The notes: a model not told the origin generated them from the letters alone. A stretch of 64,000 nucleotides of DNA from Stutzerimonas degradans (GCF_024448505.1 NZ_JAMOHV010000002.1:248001-312000); one strand, 5' to 3'. Shown: positions 50,961 through 60,195, numbered from the stretch's first letter. A program made the numbers and translations.

Positions 50961-51112
50961 TTCATGAGGTGCGCTTACTGGTCCCCCACCTGAGTCGGCT
51001 CTTTATACCCCCAAAAAAAACTGATGCGCCCACGTCCACACTATCGGAACTGTCGTGCAGCTATAATCCGCGCCACCAAACAGACGGTGCAGGTGCAAGG
51101 CACCCTCGCGCC

Positions 51113-51466
51113 TTAATAGGCGGCCATAAATAGCACGACAACGCCCGCCAACGCCAAGCCGCCGTGCCCGATGATCGCCCACCAAGGCTTGGCGTTACGG
51201 AACAGCACCCCAAAAAACAACGCCCCTCCCAGAAAGGCTGCTACCAGCAGGCCCAGCGCCCAGAAAGCGGCCTGCGGAATCGAAGCATCGGGCCCGCCGC
51301 TAAACAACGCATAGACCAGCGTCACGAGTCCCGCGAAGGCGAGCCCACCGTGCGCCAACCTCAACCACGAAGGGTAACGCACCTTTATAGCCGTCAGCAG
51401 GGCTAAAAGTAACCCGCCCGAAGCAGCCGCTACCATCCACCAGAATATCCACTTCACAAGCTCCAT
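51113..51466 (-). CDS. Small four-helix membrane protein
   Basis: This 117-residue protein (MELVKWIFWWMVAAASGGLLL) has four hydrophobic helices and a few charged residues (LTAIKVRYPSWLRLAHGGLAF, FGVLFRNAKPWWAIIGHGGLALAG). The two halves share an AHGGLAFAG/GHGGLALAG-type repeat, so it may be an internal duplication. A GAGCAACTG-type ribosome site is weak. No function is assigned. It lies between transposon remnants and xylN and may be TOL-associated. Confidence 0.55.
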   Translation of the reverse strand: MELVKWIFWWMVAAASGGLLLALLTAIKVRYPSWLRLAHGGLAFAGLVTLVYALFSGGPDASIPQAAFWALGLLVAAFLGGALFFGVLFRNAKPWWAIIGHGGLALAGVVVLFMAAY

Positions 51467-51870
51467 CAGTTGCTCCTCAATTTGGTGTCTTTATAGAATG
51501 ACGGCCGCCACTCGCCGCCCCCAATAATGTGGCATTGCTAGAATATAGCAACGACGAAAACCAGCGGTCTTCCAGTAAGCTCATTCCATCGATAGCACAT
51601 TGACTTACTTGCTCGCTCAAAGACGGTCAAGAAGTATCGCTAACGAATACGCAAGTGCAACTTTCAGTCCGCCTCCTTGCTAATATTATGATCTTAAGCC
51701 AGCATCAAGACTTATCGCCACCAACCTGACCTGCAATGCACATCTCAGTAGCCACTCATGCCTACCAGGCTAGTTAACCAGATAGCTATTGAACCCGAAG
51801 ATTGAGCCAACAAAGATAGCGGCTCAAATTGATCAGTTCGAACTTCAGAGGCTTACGATAAGCGTTTTAA
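51467..51870. other. AT-rich region downstream of xylN
   Basis: No coding sequence is supported. The stretch is AT-rich like the xyl operon. It holds a possible hairpin beyond the xylN stop (TGAGCC...GGCTCA on the minus strand, 51,801-51,829). Confidence 0.5.
51801..51829 (-). terminator. Possible terminator of the xyl upper operon
   Basis: On the minus strand, about 45 nt beyond the xylN stop, TTGAGCC and GGCTCAA pair over 7 bp with about a 13-nt loop and are followed by TCTT. The stem is short and the T-run weak, so it is a candidate only. Confidence 0.35.
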
Positions 51871-53268
51871 TCAGAATGAATAATTATAGGCCAGGACGAA
51901 ATTATCTTGCGCTATGGACGATTTCACGGGCGATGAGGTGTTGTAAGCCGACCGGTTGGTCATACTTTCCTTGAAGGCGTGCGAGTAGGCAGCATCGAAT
52001 CTGCCTGATTTGGATAACTGATAACTAAATCCTAAAGAGGCATGATCCTGTAGCACTGCTGGAATCAGCGCCAGCAGCCCTTCGTCATTGAATGGCTGCG
52101 TGGCATGACGGTATCCTGCTCGCAGGGTTAAACGCGGGGTTGCCGCATACGACGTGCCAATCGCCATGATCGTTTGATCCTTGGCATCCTGCGGCAGCTT
52201 TAAGTCAACATCGCCCATCCCACTGGCGAACCCCAATTTAATGTCCTTCAAAGCATCCTTCCAGAAAACGCGAGAAACATCAAAAGCGATCAACCATTTA
52301 TCCGTGACCTGATGGCTGATACCCACATCAAGCTTGGCTGGCGTATTGAAGTCCAAAACCCGAACCTCGCCTTCGATAGGCACATTACCGGCAATACCGT
52401 CCACCGCTGTAACAGTCCCCTTCCCTTTCAAGTCGTTCATGTGACTTTTGAACATGTAGGAGACACCCACATTCGTTGTGGGGGCCACCTTGTACAATAA
52501 CCCTAATCTGCCCGAATACCCCCACCCATCAACGCCACTCGAAATCTCTTTGTTTTTGCTAACGCTCAAATGGACACCCCGTGGGTCGGGCAAGGTTCCA
52601 ATCACCCCCATTAAGGAGCCGGACGCTCGCCCATCCCCCGCTAGACTACCTAGCTGGTTCATTCCAAGTAAATAATCAAGATTCAAGCCAGTCCACTTGG
52701 CATCAAGTGAACCGCCAATGGTCAGGCGATCGTTAACTTTAAAGCTCGCAGCAAAAGGTATATCAAGGATAAACAAACGGCTCGCATTTTCAAGACCGGT
52801 ATCCGCCCCGGCAGCATAACCCTTTCCACCAACATCACCGCGCGACAAAAAACTGTCATCCCCATATTCCACCCCTACACCGGCTTGTGCAAACACGCCC
52901 GCACCGAAGGTCCAGTTGGAAACCTTGTGGATATAAGCAAACTGGGGGGCAACATAGGGTCCTCTGTTGTTCGAATGGTCACTCGACGACACATGCTCCC
53001 CGGTCTCCAGGTTAGTGGCGCCAATGTCTGTAGTGATAAGATCGAATCCGAGCAACAGTTCGCCGGCAGAATCAGATAAATCCATGGTCGCTGGGTTGAC
53101 CATCATCGACGCGGGCCCGACATAATGCGCAACAGCCGTTCCACCCATGCTCCTAGAAATTGCTCCAAAGCCCTCCAAGAACAAACCATCCGTCGCTATC
53201 GCATGGCTTGATGCGATACCCAAGATCACACCACTAATTACCTTATTGGGTAAATTTTTTATTTTCAT
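51871..53268 (-). CDS. xylN: XylN outer-membrane hydrocarbon channel (FadL/TodX family)
   Basis: This 465-residue protein has a signal peptide (MKIKNLPNKVISGVILGIASSHAIA) and the FadL-family N-terminus (TDGLFLEGFGAISRSMGGTAVA..., with NPA in VNPATMDL). The C-terminus is Phe, as in outer-membrane barrels. In the TOL pathway XylN helps m-xylene and toluene cross the outer membrane. A GTG three codons upstream is not used because the ATG has GGTGAA at proper spacing; the resulting length equals that of plasmid XylN as I recall it. Last gene of the operon. Confidence 0.93.
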   Translation of the reverse strand: MKIKNLPNKVISGVILGIASSHAIATDGLFLEGFGAISRSMGGTAVAHYVGPASMMVNPATMDLSDSAGELLLGFDLITTDIGATNLETGEHVSSSDHSNNRGPYVAPQFAYIHKVSNWTFGAGVFAQAGVGVEYGDDSFLSRGDVGGKGYAAGADTGLENASRLFILDIPFAASFKVNDRLTIGGSLDAKWTGLNLDYLLGMNQLGSLAGDGRASGSLMGVIGTLPDPRGVHLSVSKNKEISSGVDGWGYSGRLGLLYKVAPTTNVGVSYMFKSHMNDLKGKGTVTAVDGIAGNVPIEGEVRVLDFNTPAKLDVGISHQVTDKWLIAFDVSRVFWKDALKDIKLGFASGMGDVDLKLPQDAKDQTIMAIGTSYAATPRLTLRAGYRHATQPFNDEGLLALIPAVLQDHASLGFSYQLSKSGRFDAAYSHAFKESMTNRSAYNTSSPVKSSIAQDNFVLAYNYSF

Positions 53269-53380
53269 ATGCTTCACCGTTTATTAACGTTTTTATATGG
53301 GGAAAACAACATCGAACAACACATTCTCTACGCTACGTTGGAAAAGTTCCGCACGGGCCGCGCATTTCTACCAGCACGCG

Positions 53381-54481
53381 TCAACCAATCCGGAGTACCG
53401 GCTTAAGCGTCACGCCTTTTTCCGAATCTTCGGCGGCTCGATTGATTTCATCAAAAGGATAAAACTTAATCAGCTTGTCAAACGGAAACTTCCCCTGACG
53501 ATAAAGCTCCACCAGCCTGGGAATGAAAATATCCGAGATCGACTGACCCTCAACGATTCCACGAAGCTTACGATTGAATAGCAGGAAGTTAATGTCAACG
53601 GGAACTGTGGCCCCCATAGGTGGCGCACCTACAATACCGATCTCACCGCCTATAGCAGAGCTGTGGATCGCCTGCGTAAGCACGGCGGGCAAACCGCTAG
53701 TCTCCAATACATACGGAACACCGTCAGCGAATATCTCTTTGATCGCCACAATGGGATCGTTAGCGGCCGGGTTAATAATGTGCGTCGCCCCAAGTTCACT
53801 GGCTAGTTCCAGCCGGTTTTCCTTAACGTCGACAGCGATGATGGTGGTACAACCTGCTACAACGGCAGCCATCACGGCCGAAAGACCAACTGCCCCAGCA
53901 CCAAAAATTGCGATAGCAGAACCCGCTGGCGGATTAAGCGCATTCAGAACAGACCCTGCGCCAGTTTGAATGCCACAACCAAGAGGCCCAAGCAACTCAA
54001 GCGGTACGTCTTTTGTAACCTTCACAGTGTTGCGTTCATAAGATAGCGCATATGTCGCAAAGGAGGACTGCCCAAAAAAGCTTGCTCCCACCTCTGCCCC
54101 TTGGTGATCGTGGATGGTGCACTCCCCGGTTACCGAGCGCCCCATAAAGTTAGGGCCAAATGAGTTTGCACAACTAGTAGGGTCTCCGGAAAGACAAGCA
54201 TCACAGCTCCCGCAGGTATAAAATGTCAAAACAACATGATCGCCCGGCTTAACCTTTTTGACCGCGGACCCAACACGCTCAACCACACCAGCCCCTTCAT
54301 GCCCAAATACCATCGGTAGTGGAACCGGATAATGCTGATCGCGACAAACCAGATCCGTATGACACAGCCCGGTTGCAACCAATCTAACGAGAACCTGATC
54401 TTCAGCTGGCTCATTAAGAGCTACATGCTCAAGTAAGAACGGGCCATTTTTTTGGCGAACTATTGCCGCTTTGATTTCCAT
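53381..54481 (-). CDS. xylB: XylB benzyl alcohol dehydrogenase
   Basis: This 366-residue zinc alcohol dehydrogenase oxidises benzyl and methylbenzyl alcohols to aldehydes with NAD. Seen are the catalytic-zinc motif GLCHTDL and [12 protein letters not shown], the structural-zinc cysteines [15 protein letters not shown] and the coenzyme motif GAGAVGL. The second of two close ATGs is used: it is spaced 6 nt from AAGGAG and gives the length of TOL XylB. It lies between xylA and xylN as in TOL operons. Confidence 0.95.
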   Translation of the reverse strand: MEIKAAIVRQKNGPFLLEHVALNEPAEDQVLVRLVATGLCHTDLVCRDQHYPVPLPMVFGHEGAGVVERVGSAVKKVKPGDHVVLTFYTCGSCDACLSGDPTSCANSFGPNFMGRSVTGECTIHDHQGAEVGASFFGQSSFATYALSYERNTVKVTKDVPLELLGPLGCGIQTGAGSVLNALNPPAGSAIAIFGAGAVGLSAVMAAVVAGCTTIIAVDVKENRLELASELGATHIINPAANDPIVAIKEIFADGVPYVLETSGLPAVLTQAIHSSAIGGEIGIVGAPPMGATVPVDINFLLFNRKLRGIVEGQSISDIFIPRLVELYRQGKFPFDKLIKFYPFDEINRAAEDSEKGVTLKPVLRIG

Positions 54482-54676
54482 TTCCATCTCCTTCTTTATT
54501 CCAGACTAAAGCTATAAACCGATATTTACCAACTTTTGGACAACAACCTATTTATCTCACCGCCATCAATTTTTTGCCGAAAGACGATTCCAATCATAAA
54601 TTTACCGATTAGCTCGAATACCCGTAAGCTCGACTATGCATCGAACCACAGTTAAACTTGTAAACTTCTGCTACTG

Positions 54677-55726
54677 CTAGCAAGGAGGTCTATTATAAAA
54701 ACGGTCCGCAAACACTAATTCCCGCGCAACACCAAGTCGAACGAGCTCGGTCTCGGCAGCGTCCACCATAGGGGGCGGCCCGCAAAGGTATCCTTCATAA
54801 GGCTGCCCCGTGAGGTACTCCTTAAAATACTCGGTTACCATGCCACGTTTCCCTTTCCATGACGACGTAGAAGACTCTTCGGACAAAACTGGAATAAGCT
54901 CGAAGCGCCCACCCCAATCGAGTTGCAGCGCTTCTATTTCGTCGAGGCAATATAGGTCACGTTGTTGACGAGCTCCAAAGAACAACAACACATCACGCTC
55001 TCGCTGGGCCTGGGTCATGCTCTGCAAAACACATTTAATTGGAGCAAGCCCCGTTCCGCCGGCTACGCAGACCATCGTCGCATTGCTCTCATGGAGCCCG
55101 AACTGTCCATAAGGCGCTCGCAGGGTTAGTGTCGCTCCCGTACGATCGCCACCAAATAGCCAACCACTGAAAACTCCACCTGGGACAAGGCGAACATGGA
55201 AGCTCAGGGAGCCGTCAGGTTGGGGCGGAGCGGAAAAAGAATAACTCCTTACAGCAGAGCATTCTGCACATTCTACATCTGCATACTGGCCGGGGTAGAA
55301 GGCTATCTGCTTATCGGGCACTACTTCCATCTCGATTATATCGTGCGCCAGCCGTTTCTGCTTACTAATCAAGGCACTCGTTTCTATTGGAACTAACGCC
55401 TGCCCGAGCACTGTGTCTAGCTCTATCTCGAGATCTTCTTTTGGTATGCATTGACAACCCAAACGATAGCCGGACTGATACAGATCGCCACTCAGACCCA
55501 TAGCAGAAGATGTCAACTCATTCACCCTGCCAGATATCAGTTTATATTTACATGTCCCACAAGATCCGACTTTGCAATCATGCGGAAAGGCAATTCCTTG
55601 ATGCAGAGCGCTTTCCAGAATGGTTTGCCCGCGTGGCACCTTAAACTGAAACCCCTGCCCTCTAACTGAAACGGTAGATTCCCGAGGCGGCAAAAATAAA
55701 CCAGAGATTTTCTTAAAAAAACTCAT
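54677..55726 (-). CDS. xylA: XylA, electron-transfer component of xylene monooxygenase
   Basis: This 349-residue reductase passes electrons from NADH to XylM. It has an N-terminal plant-type 2Fe-2S ferredoxin domain (CKVGSCGTCKYKL with later GCQC), an FAD-binding motif RSYSFS and an NAD motif GGTGLAP with C-terminal CGPPPMV. The start ATG reads MSFFKKISGLF; an ATG 4 nt upstream is out of frame because of a run of seven T, whereas I recall plasmid XylA as MNEFFKK and 350 residues. It follows xylM after a 150-nt gap that contains a terminator-like hairpin. Confidence 0.95.
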   Translation of the reverse strand: MSFFKKISGLFLPPRESTVSVRGQGFQFKVPRGQTILESALHQGIAFPHDCKVGSCGTCKYKLISGRVNELTSSAMGLSGDLYQSGYRLGCQCIPKEDLEIELDTVLGQALVPIETSALISKQKRLAHDIIEMEVVPDKQIAFYPGQYADVECAECSAVRSYSFSAPPQPDGSLSFHVRLVPGGVFSGWLFGGDRTGATLTLRAPYGQFGLHESNATMVCVAGGTGLAPIKCVLQSMTQAQRERDVLLFFGARQQRDLYCLDEIEALQLDWGGRFELIPVLSEESSTSSWKGKRGMVTEYFKEYLTGQPYEGYLCGPPPMVDAAETELVRLGVARELVFADRFYNRPPC

Positions 55727-55808
55727 TCATAAACCCATCGCTCAGTTAGACGCCTGTTAATTAGAAAAAACGGAAACTTTGTCCCATTTGGAACGTTTTT
55801 TTCAAAAA

Positions 55809-55850
55809 GAGACCGTAGAGTTCGTTCGCTCTTCGCTTATCTACGGTCTC
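55809..55850 (-). terminator. Terminator-like hairpin between xylM and xylA
   Basis: An 11-bp perfect inverted repeat, GAGACCGTAGA (55,809-55,819) and TCTACGGTCTC (55,840-55,850), encloses 20 nt. On the transcribed (minus) strand the second arm is followed immediately by TTTTT. This is the shape of an intrinsic terminator within the operon. It could lower downstream xylABN expression relative to xylM or mark an mRNA 3' end. Confidence 0.65.
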
Positions 55851-55879
55851 AGTCGAAACGGTTTAGACTGCCTGTATTA

Positions 55880-56989
55880 TCAAATGCTAGCCACCCGACC
55901 CAGTTCACTTTCACACCACAGTGGCCATCCCGCTTTTTTATTTGCAGCCATAGCCAGTTCGCGCTCACCTGGAGTTGCGTACCGCTGGTCCCAGTCTCTC
56001 AACTTTGGTTTTGCAATGAGAGCGAACCAAAGAGGCGGAATAAGCCCTAGAAGGAAACACACAAAGAGCGAAGGCATCTGCGGGGCTTCTTTTTCCGGAC
56101 GCAACTCATAGAACCGTGTATAGCCGTCAATATGATGATTGATATGGTTAGTAATTTCGCAACCCAGCGGGCGCACAATTGTTCCCATATGATTCCACGC
56201 GTGGTGCAGGAGGATAGGCTGATCTAGATCGCGTACTAAACCATAGTGCTGAAAGTAATTAAAACCCTCGACTATCCCTTTCGCAATAATCATCGAAGCA
56301 ATCGTAACCAACCCTAATGCTGGCCCGCCCAGATAAGCAACCAGGCCAGGCAGAGCGAGCAGGAGTGCGACATATTGATATGTTTTGTTTGACAAATTCC
56401 ACGGTGACTGTCCTTTTCTACGTAAAGTTTCAGCCTCAATCTTTATCGCATCTTTGACGGAACCAACTGTCGCACTGATCACGAAACTGTAAATTGTCTG
56501 ACCACGGTACGGAGTATCGCTATCGAGAGGCGTATCTAAGTAAAGGTGATGCGTGTTGACATGGGCAATGTCTCGGTTCGGATCACCATAAAACGTAGCC
56601 AATAGCTGCGCCATCTTCCGAGGCAACCAGTGGCGACGATGCATCAACTCATGCGAAACCGGAAGAGTTGGCACACCACTAAGCCAAGCCAAAGAAAGAA
56701 TGCACCCTGCCACTTGTAACGGCTCACTAAGTTCGATACGCCCGTTTTCAACTCCAAAGACAAGGAGCCCATATAGACCGATCATTAACGGTAACTGCAA
56801 ATACTGGGTAAGGTCTGCGAAAAAGGGACTGACCTTTCTGGACGAAAAATCCTTCGGTAAAATGACATCAAGCACCATCAGTGCAGGGAATGTTGCCGCC
56901 CCAAGCCAAACCCAATAGCCACCATAGTAAAATCCGATCAGCCCGCAAGCAGTAACAACAGGAATCAGGTAATAACGAAGCGTGTCCAT
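55880..56989 (-). CDS. xylM: XylM, membrane hydroxylase of xylene monooxygenase
   Basis: This 369-residue di-iron membrane hydroxylase adds one oxygen to the methyl group of toluene or xylene. The eight-histidine signature is complete: HELMHRRHW, HVNTHH and TNHINHH, with further NYFQHYG. Several membrane helices (about 10-60, 75-110, 210-240, 310-330) match AlkB-type fold. The sequence agrees with plasmid XylM as I recall it over the whole length. The ATG has AGGAGG at 5 nt. Together with XylA it forms xylene monooxygenase. Confidence 0.97.
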   Translation of the reverse strand: MDTLRYYLIPVVTACGLIGFYYGGYWVWLGAATFPALMVLDVILPKDFSSRKVSPFFADLTQYLQLPLMIGLYGLLVFGVENGRIELSEPLQVAGCILSLAWLSGVPTLPVSHELMHRRHWLPRKMAQLLATFYGDPNRDIAHVNTHHLYLDTPLDSDTPYRGQTIYSFVISATVGSVKDAIKIEAETLRRKGQSPWNLSNKTYQYVALLLALPGLVAYLGGPALGLVTIASMIIAKGIVEGFNYFQHYGLVRDLDQPILLHHAWNHMGTIVRPLGCEITNHINHHIDGYTRFYELRPEKEAPQMPSLFVCFLLGLIPPLWFALIAKPKLRDWDQRYATPGERELAMAANKKAGWPLWCESELGRVASI

Positions 56990-57016
56990 ATATCCTCCTA
57001 CTTTATTATTGTCGAC

Positions 57017-58480
57017 TCAGAATGGGTAATTAGCTGGCTTCTCAACCATACTAATCCATTGAGATTGAGTAAATTCTTCAATACTTGCAGGTCCGCCAAA
57101 CCGGCCTCCGCTACCCGAGGCACCCATTCCTCCGAAGGGAACATGCGGCTCACAGTTAATTGGCTGGTCATTAATATGGACCATACCGGTATTTAGACGC
57201 TTTGCGATGTCTAGACCAGTCGCCAACGCCCTAGTATGGATAGATGCGGCCAACCCATACTCCGAACAGTTTGCTAATTCAATCGCCTCTTCAATACTGT
57301 CAAATACAGTGATCGGAGCCACCGGGCCGAAAATTTCAGATTTGAAAACCTCCATCTCCGGCTTCACATCCATGATTACGGTAGCTTGGTAGTAGCGATC
57401 TTGATATGTACCTCCCGCCAAAACCTTAGCACCGGCGCTTTGTGCAGATTCGACGAGCGCGTGGACGCGAACTACCTGTTTATCATTGATAAGTGGGCCG
57501 AGATGCACTCGATCCGAGTTTGGATCCCCCACCACTAAGTTCTTCGCACGTAGCGCCAGTTTCTCTGCATATTGCTGAGCAACGTCCCTATGTACTAAAT
57601 GACGTCCGGCGGCCATGCACACTTGGCCCTGATGCAAGAACGTACCCCAAGCAGCGCAGCTGACAGCCCCATCTAAATCGGCGTCAGGCAACACGATGTG
57701 GACATTGTTACCACCCAGTTCAAGCGCAACCTTTTTCAGCATTCTCCCGCATTTCTCTCCGATCAACCGGCCCACCTGTGTGGACCCGGTAAAAGAAATC
57801 ATGTTAATTCCGGAGTTCGCAACCATTGACTCTCCTACGTCCGCTCCACCAGGAAGAACGTGAAGAACACCGTCCGGCATGCCAGCGTCGGAAAAGATCT
57901 CGGCAATGAGCGCCCCCCCGGTGACAGCAGTCTGAAGGTCGGGCTTTAAGATCACCGCATTACCCAACGCTAAGGCTGGTGCTACCGAACGCATTGCTAA
58001 AAACAACGGGAAATTCCAAGGTGCAATTACACCGACCACGCCAACTGGAACGCGCTGACAAAGATTCATGCGCCCTGGAACTGCCGATGGAAACAACGTA
58101 CCGTTAGGCAAAGAAGCTAAACCCGCAGCTTGATGCATTTGCTCATACGCAATTCCGGCCTCCCATAAGCCCTTCGGACGAATTGCGCCGCATTCCCGCA
58201 CGTTCCAATCGGCGAACTCATGTTCGCGCTCCTTTAGTTTTTCGGCAGCCTTGCGGACAATGGCGGCTCTTTCACTAAATGATATTGCGGCCCATTCCTT
58301 TTGCGCTCTCTTAGCTGCGTTCACAGCAGCATCGACATCTTCGCCGTTAGCAACGCCCGTAATGCCAAGAATATCTCCATTGGACGGGTCGACAACATTG
58401 GCAACACCTCCCCGCGCCTCCACCCAATTAGAACTAAACACCTTCCCGTACCAGATAGGCTGCTCTTTTGTTTCCCGCAT
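57017..58480 (-). CDS. xylC: XylC benzaldehyde dehydrogenase
   Basis: This 487-residue aldehyde dehydrogenase oxidises benzaldehydes to benzoates with NAD. It has the coenzyme motif FTGSTQVG, the general-base region VALELGGNN with Glu and the catalytic Cys in HQGQVCMAAGR. The length equals TOL XylC. AAGGAGG lies 9 nt before the ATG. It is followed by xylM after 27 nt. Confidence 0.95.
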   Translation of the reverse strand: MRETKEQPIWYGKVFSSNWVEARGGVANVVDPSNGDILGITGVANGEDVDAAVNAAKRAQKEWAAISFSERAAIVRKAAEKLKEREHEFADWNVRECGAIRPKGLWEAGIAYEQMHQAAGLASLPNGTLFPSAVPGRMNLCQRVPVGVVGVIAPWNFPLFLAMRSVAPALALGNAVILKPDLQTAVTGGALIAEIFSDAGMPDGVLHVLPGGADVGESMVANSGINMISFTGSTQVGRLIGEKCGRMLKKVALELGGNNVHIVLPDADLDGAVSCAAWGTFLHQGQVCMAAGRHLVHRDVAQQYAEKLALRAKNLVVGDPNSDRVHLGPLINDKQVVRVHALVESAQSAGAKVLAGGTYQDRYYQATVIMDVKPEMEVFKSEIFGPVAPITVFDSIEEAIELANCSEYGLAASIHTRALATGLDIAKRLNTGMVHINDQPINCEPHVPFGGMGASGSGGRFGGPASIEEFTQSQWISMVEKPANYPF

Positions 58481-58511
58481 AATTATGCCTCCTTAACTTC
58501 AAAATTATAAA

Positions 58512-59558
58512 TTAGATACATGTGCCATTGGGCTCAAACAGGATTTTCAAGGACTGACCATTTAGGGCCATTTCGAACGCATCCTCTGCCGCCGATAGTG
58601 GCAATCGATGCGATACGAGCGAAGACAAATCAACACGCCCTGTAACCAGTAAGCTAGTTGAACGCTCCCATGTTTCATACAGACGCCTGCCATGCAGGCC
58701 ACGTACAATAAGGCCTTTGAAAAGCCACTCCTCTAAGTTGAGCAAAATATCATGTGACGGGACGCCCATCAGTCGCAACTCACCACCATGGGTGATGGAT
58801 TGAATAAGCTCCTTTAACGCCGCTGCTTGCCCAGAATAGTCAATTGCAACATCTACTCCCCTCTCACCGAGCAGCGAACGCACAGTCTTATAAACGCTCT
58901 CTTCAGTTGCATTAATGCATTCATCCGCCCCCATTTTGGCTGCTGCAGTGAGGCGCAGAGGATGAATGTCAGTTGCAATGACCTTGCTTGCTCCCAGTGC
59001 TTTGGCGGCTGCAATGTTCATAAGTCCGATCGGACCGCAACCAGAAACAAGAACATTCAATCCCGAAACCCCAGAACCCTCCAGACTTGCATGCACCGCA
59101 AGCCCGAACGGCTCCATCATTGCCGCCTGGAGCGGAGGAATTCCGCACGGCACCGGCCAACACACGCTTTCCGGAACCACAACGAAAGACGCGAAGCCTC
59201 CATCAAAGTCGACCCCCGGATACCGCGTCTTAGGACAAACATGCGCCCAACCGCGTCGACACGTGTAGCACGTTCCACAAGGGAGATGACTCTCCAGACT
59301 GACGCGCATCCCAGGCCTTAGACCTTTAACGTCAGATCCGACCTGTTCAATCACCCCGCTAACTTCATGACCCAAGATAGTGGGGAGTTTCATTCTTTTG
59401 GCGAACTCGCCCCATTTATAGATCAACAAGTCAGTACCACAGATACCGGCCGCTTCAACTTTCACCAGCACGTCAGTACTGTGGGCCTCTTTAGGGGCGG
59501 CCACATCATCGACAGATAGCCCTCCTGGCCCTGCTTTAGTTTTCCTTATCGCGAGCAT
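58512..59558 (-). CDS. xylW: XylW, zinc alcohol dehydrogenase-like protein of the TOL upper operon
   Basis: This 348-residue medium-chain dehydrogenase has GICGTDLLIYKW, GHEVSGVIEQVG, CGTCYTCRRGWAHVC (structural zinc) and GCGPIGL (coenzyme). The ATG at MLAIRKTKAG has AGGTGA 5 nt upstream and gives the 348-residue length I recall for XylW; an upstream in-frame ATG would add 27 residues without a matching ribosome site. In TOL operons XylW is not required for growth on toluene, and its substrate is not established. Lies between xylU and xylC. Confidence 0.92.
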   Translation of the reverse strand: MLAIRKTKAGPGGLSVDDVAAPKEAHSTDVLVKVEAAGICGTDLLIYKWGEFAKRMKLPTILGHEVSGVIEQVGSDVKGLRPGMRVSLESHLPCGTCYTCRRGWAHVCPKTRYPGVDFDGGFASFVVVPESVCWPVPCGIPPLQAAMMEPFGLAVHASLEGSGVSGLNVLVSGCGPIGLMNIAAAKALGASKVIATDIHPLRLTAAAKMGADECINATEESVYKTVRSLLGERGVDVAIDYSGQAAALKELIQSITHGGELRLMGVPSHDILLNLEEWLFKGLIVRGLHGRRLYETWERSTSLLVTGRVDLSSLVSHRLPLSAAEDAFEMALNGQSLKILFEPNGTCI

Positions 59559-59683
59559 TGAATCACCTATGTAGACGTCAAATGTTATAGGTAGCAAGGA
59601 CGGCGATATCAAATCACTTAATGCATCACATGCAGCCAAGTTCTCGGCAACAAACGCATAGCTTCCGAGATCGACACGACTAG

Positions 59684-60079
59684 TTAGTAATGTCGCTGCA
59701 GCTGTGACTGCGGTAGATGACTAAGGCTCGAGCGAATGCGCGACAGGCTGGATATATCGTTGCAGACCTGGGCATATAGTCGGTTGAGGTTAGCGATGAG
59801 ATTGAAGATTGATGCAGCCGCACCGTTGGACTGGCATCTATGACCCCTATCACGAGAGATGAAGCCGATAACTGCGACGAAAATGGTGCGCAAAGTCGCA
59901 CGCACGCCAATGACCTTGGCCTCACCAAAATTGGTGGTCGGGCTAGCCTGCTTGGGCTCGCCCTCAGAAAGCACTAGGCCAGCGTCACAGACTCCAGGCG
60001 TAACGGCTACGGCTGGCCCGCTTTGAGGATATACATGGCGAAAGCAACCAATCTGAACAGAGTTGAGAAAATACAACAT
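59684..60079 (-). CDS. xylU: XylU, small unknown protein at the start of the TOL upper operon
   Basis: This 131-residue frame begins about 30 nt after the Pu start site and precedes xylW. Both its position and its exact length match xylU of the TOL plasmid as I recall it. The sequence (LYFLNSVQIGCFRHVYPQSG..., ending SQLQRHY) has no recognisable domain. The ribosome site is weak. It is probably dispensable, but confirms that the operon is complete from the promoter on. Confidence 0.8.
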   Translation of the reverse strand: MLYFLNSVQIGCFRHVYPQSGPAVAVTPGVCDAGLVLSEGEPKQASPTTNFGEAKVIGVRATLRTIFVAVIGFISRDRGHRCQSNGAAASIFNLIANLNRLYAQVCNDISSLSRIRSSLSHLPQSQLQRHY

Positions 60080-60108
60080 TGAAGGGTCACCACTATTTTT
60101 ATTTTAAG

Positions 60109-60136
60109 TCTCGTATAGCTAGCAACCGCCATGCCA
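60109..60136 (-). promoter_or_regulatory. Sigma-54 promoter Pu (-24/-12) of the xyl upper operon
   Basis: The minus strand reads TGGCATGGCGGTTGCT, with GG and GC 10 nt apart, followed about 12 nt later by the expected start site near 60,110. I recognise the sequence as Pu of the TOL plasmid. It needs sigma-54 and an XylR/DmpR-type activator. It lies about 30 nt upstream of xylU. Confidence 0.93.
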
Positions 60137-60164
60137 TTGCTTATACCGATCCCCTTATTTCATC

Positions 60165-60177
60165 TAAATTATTGATT
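60165..60177 (-). promoter_or_regulatory. IHF binding site of Pu
   Basis: The minus strand AATCAATAATTTA fits the IHF consensus WATCAA-N4-TTR. It lies at about -55 to -68 from the start site. Bending here brings the upstream-bound activator to the sigma-54 polymerase. Confidence 0.85.
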
Positions 60178-60195
60178 TTCTTTGTAAAAAAGAAA

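Noticed and set aside
58512-59639. Longer XylW of 375 residues
   Set aside because: The extra 27 residues lack similarity to the dehydrogenase family and the upstream start has no good ribosome site; the internal ATG gives the expected length.
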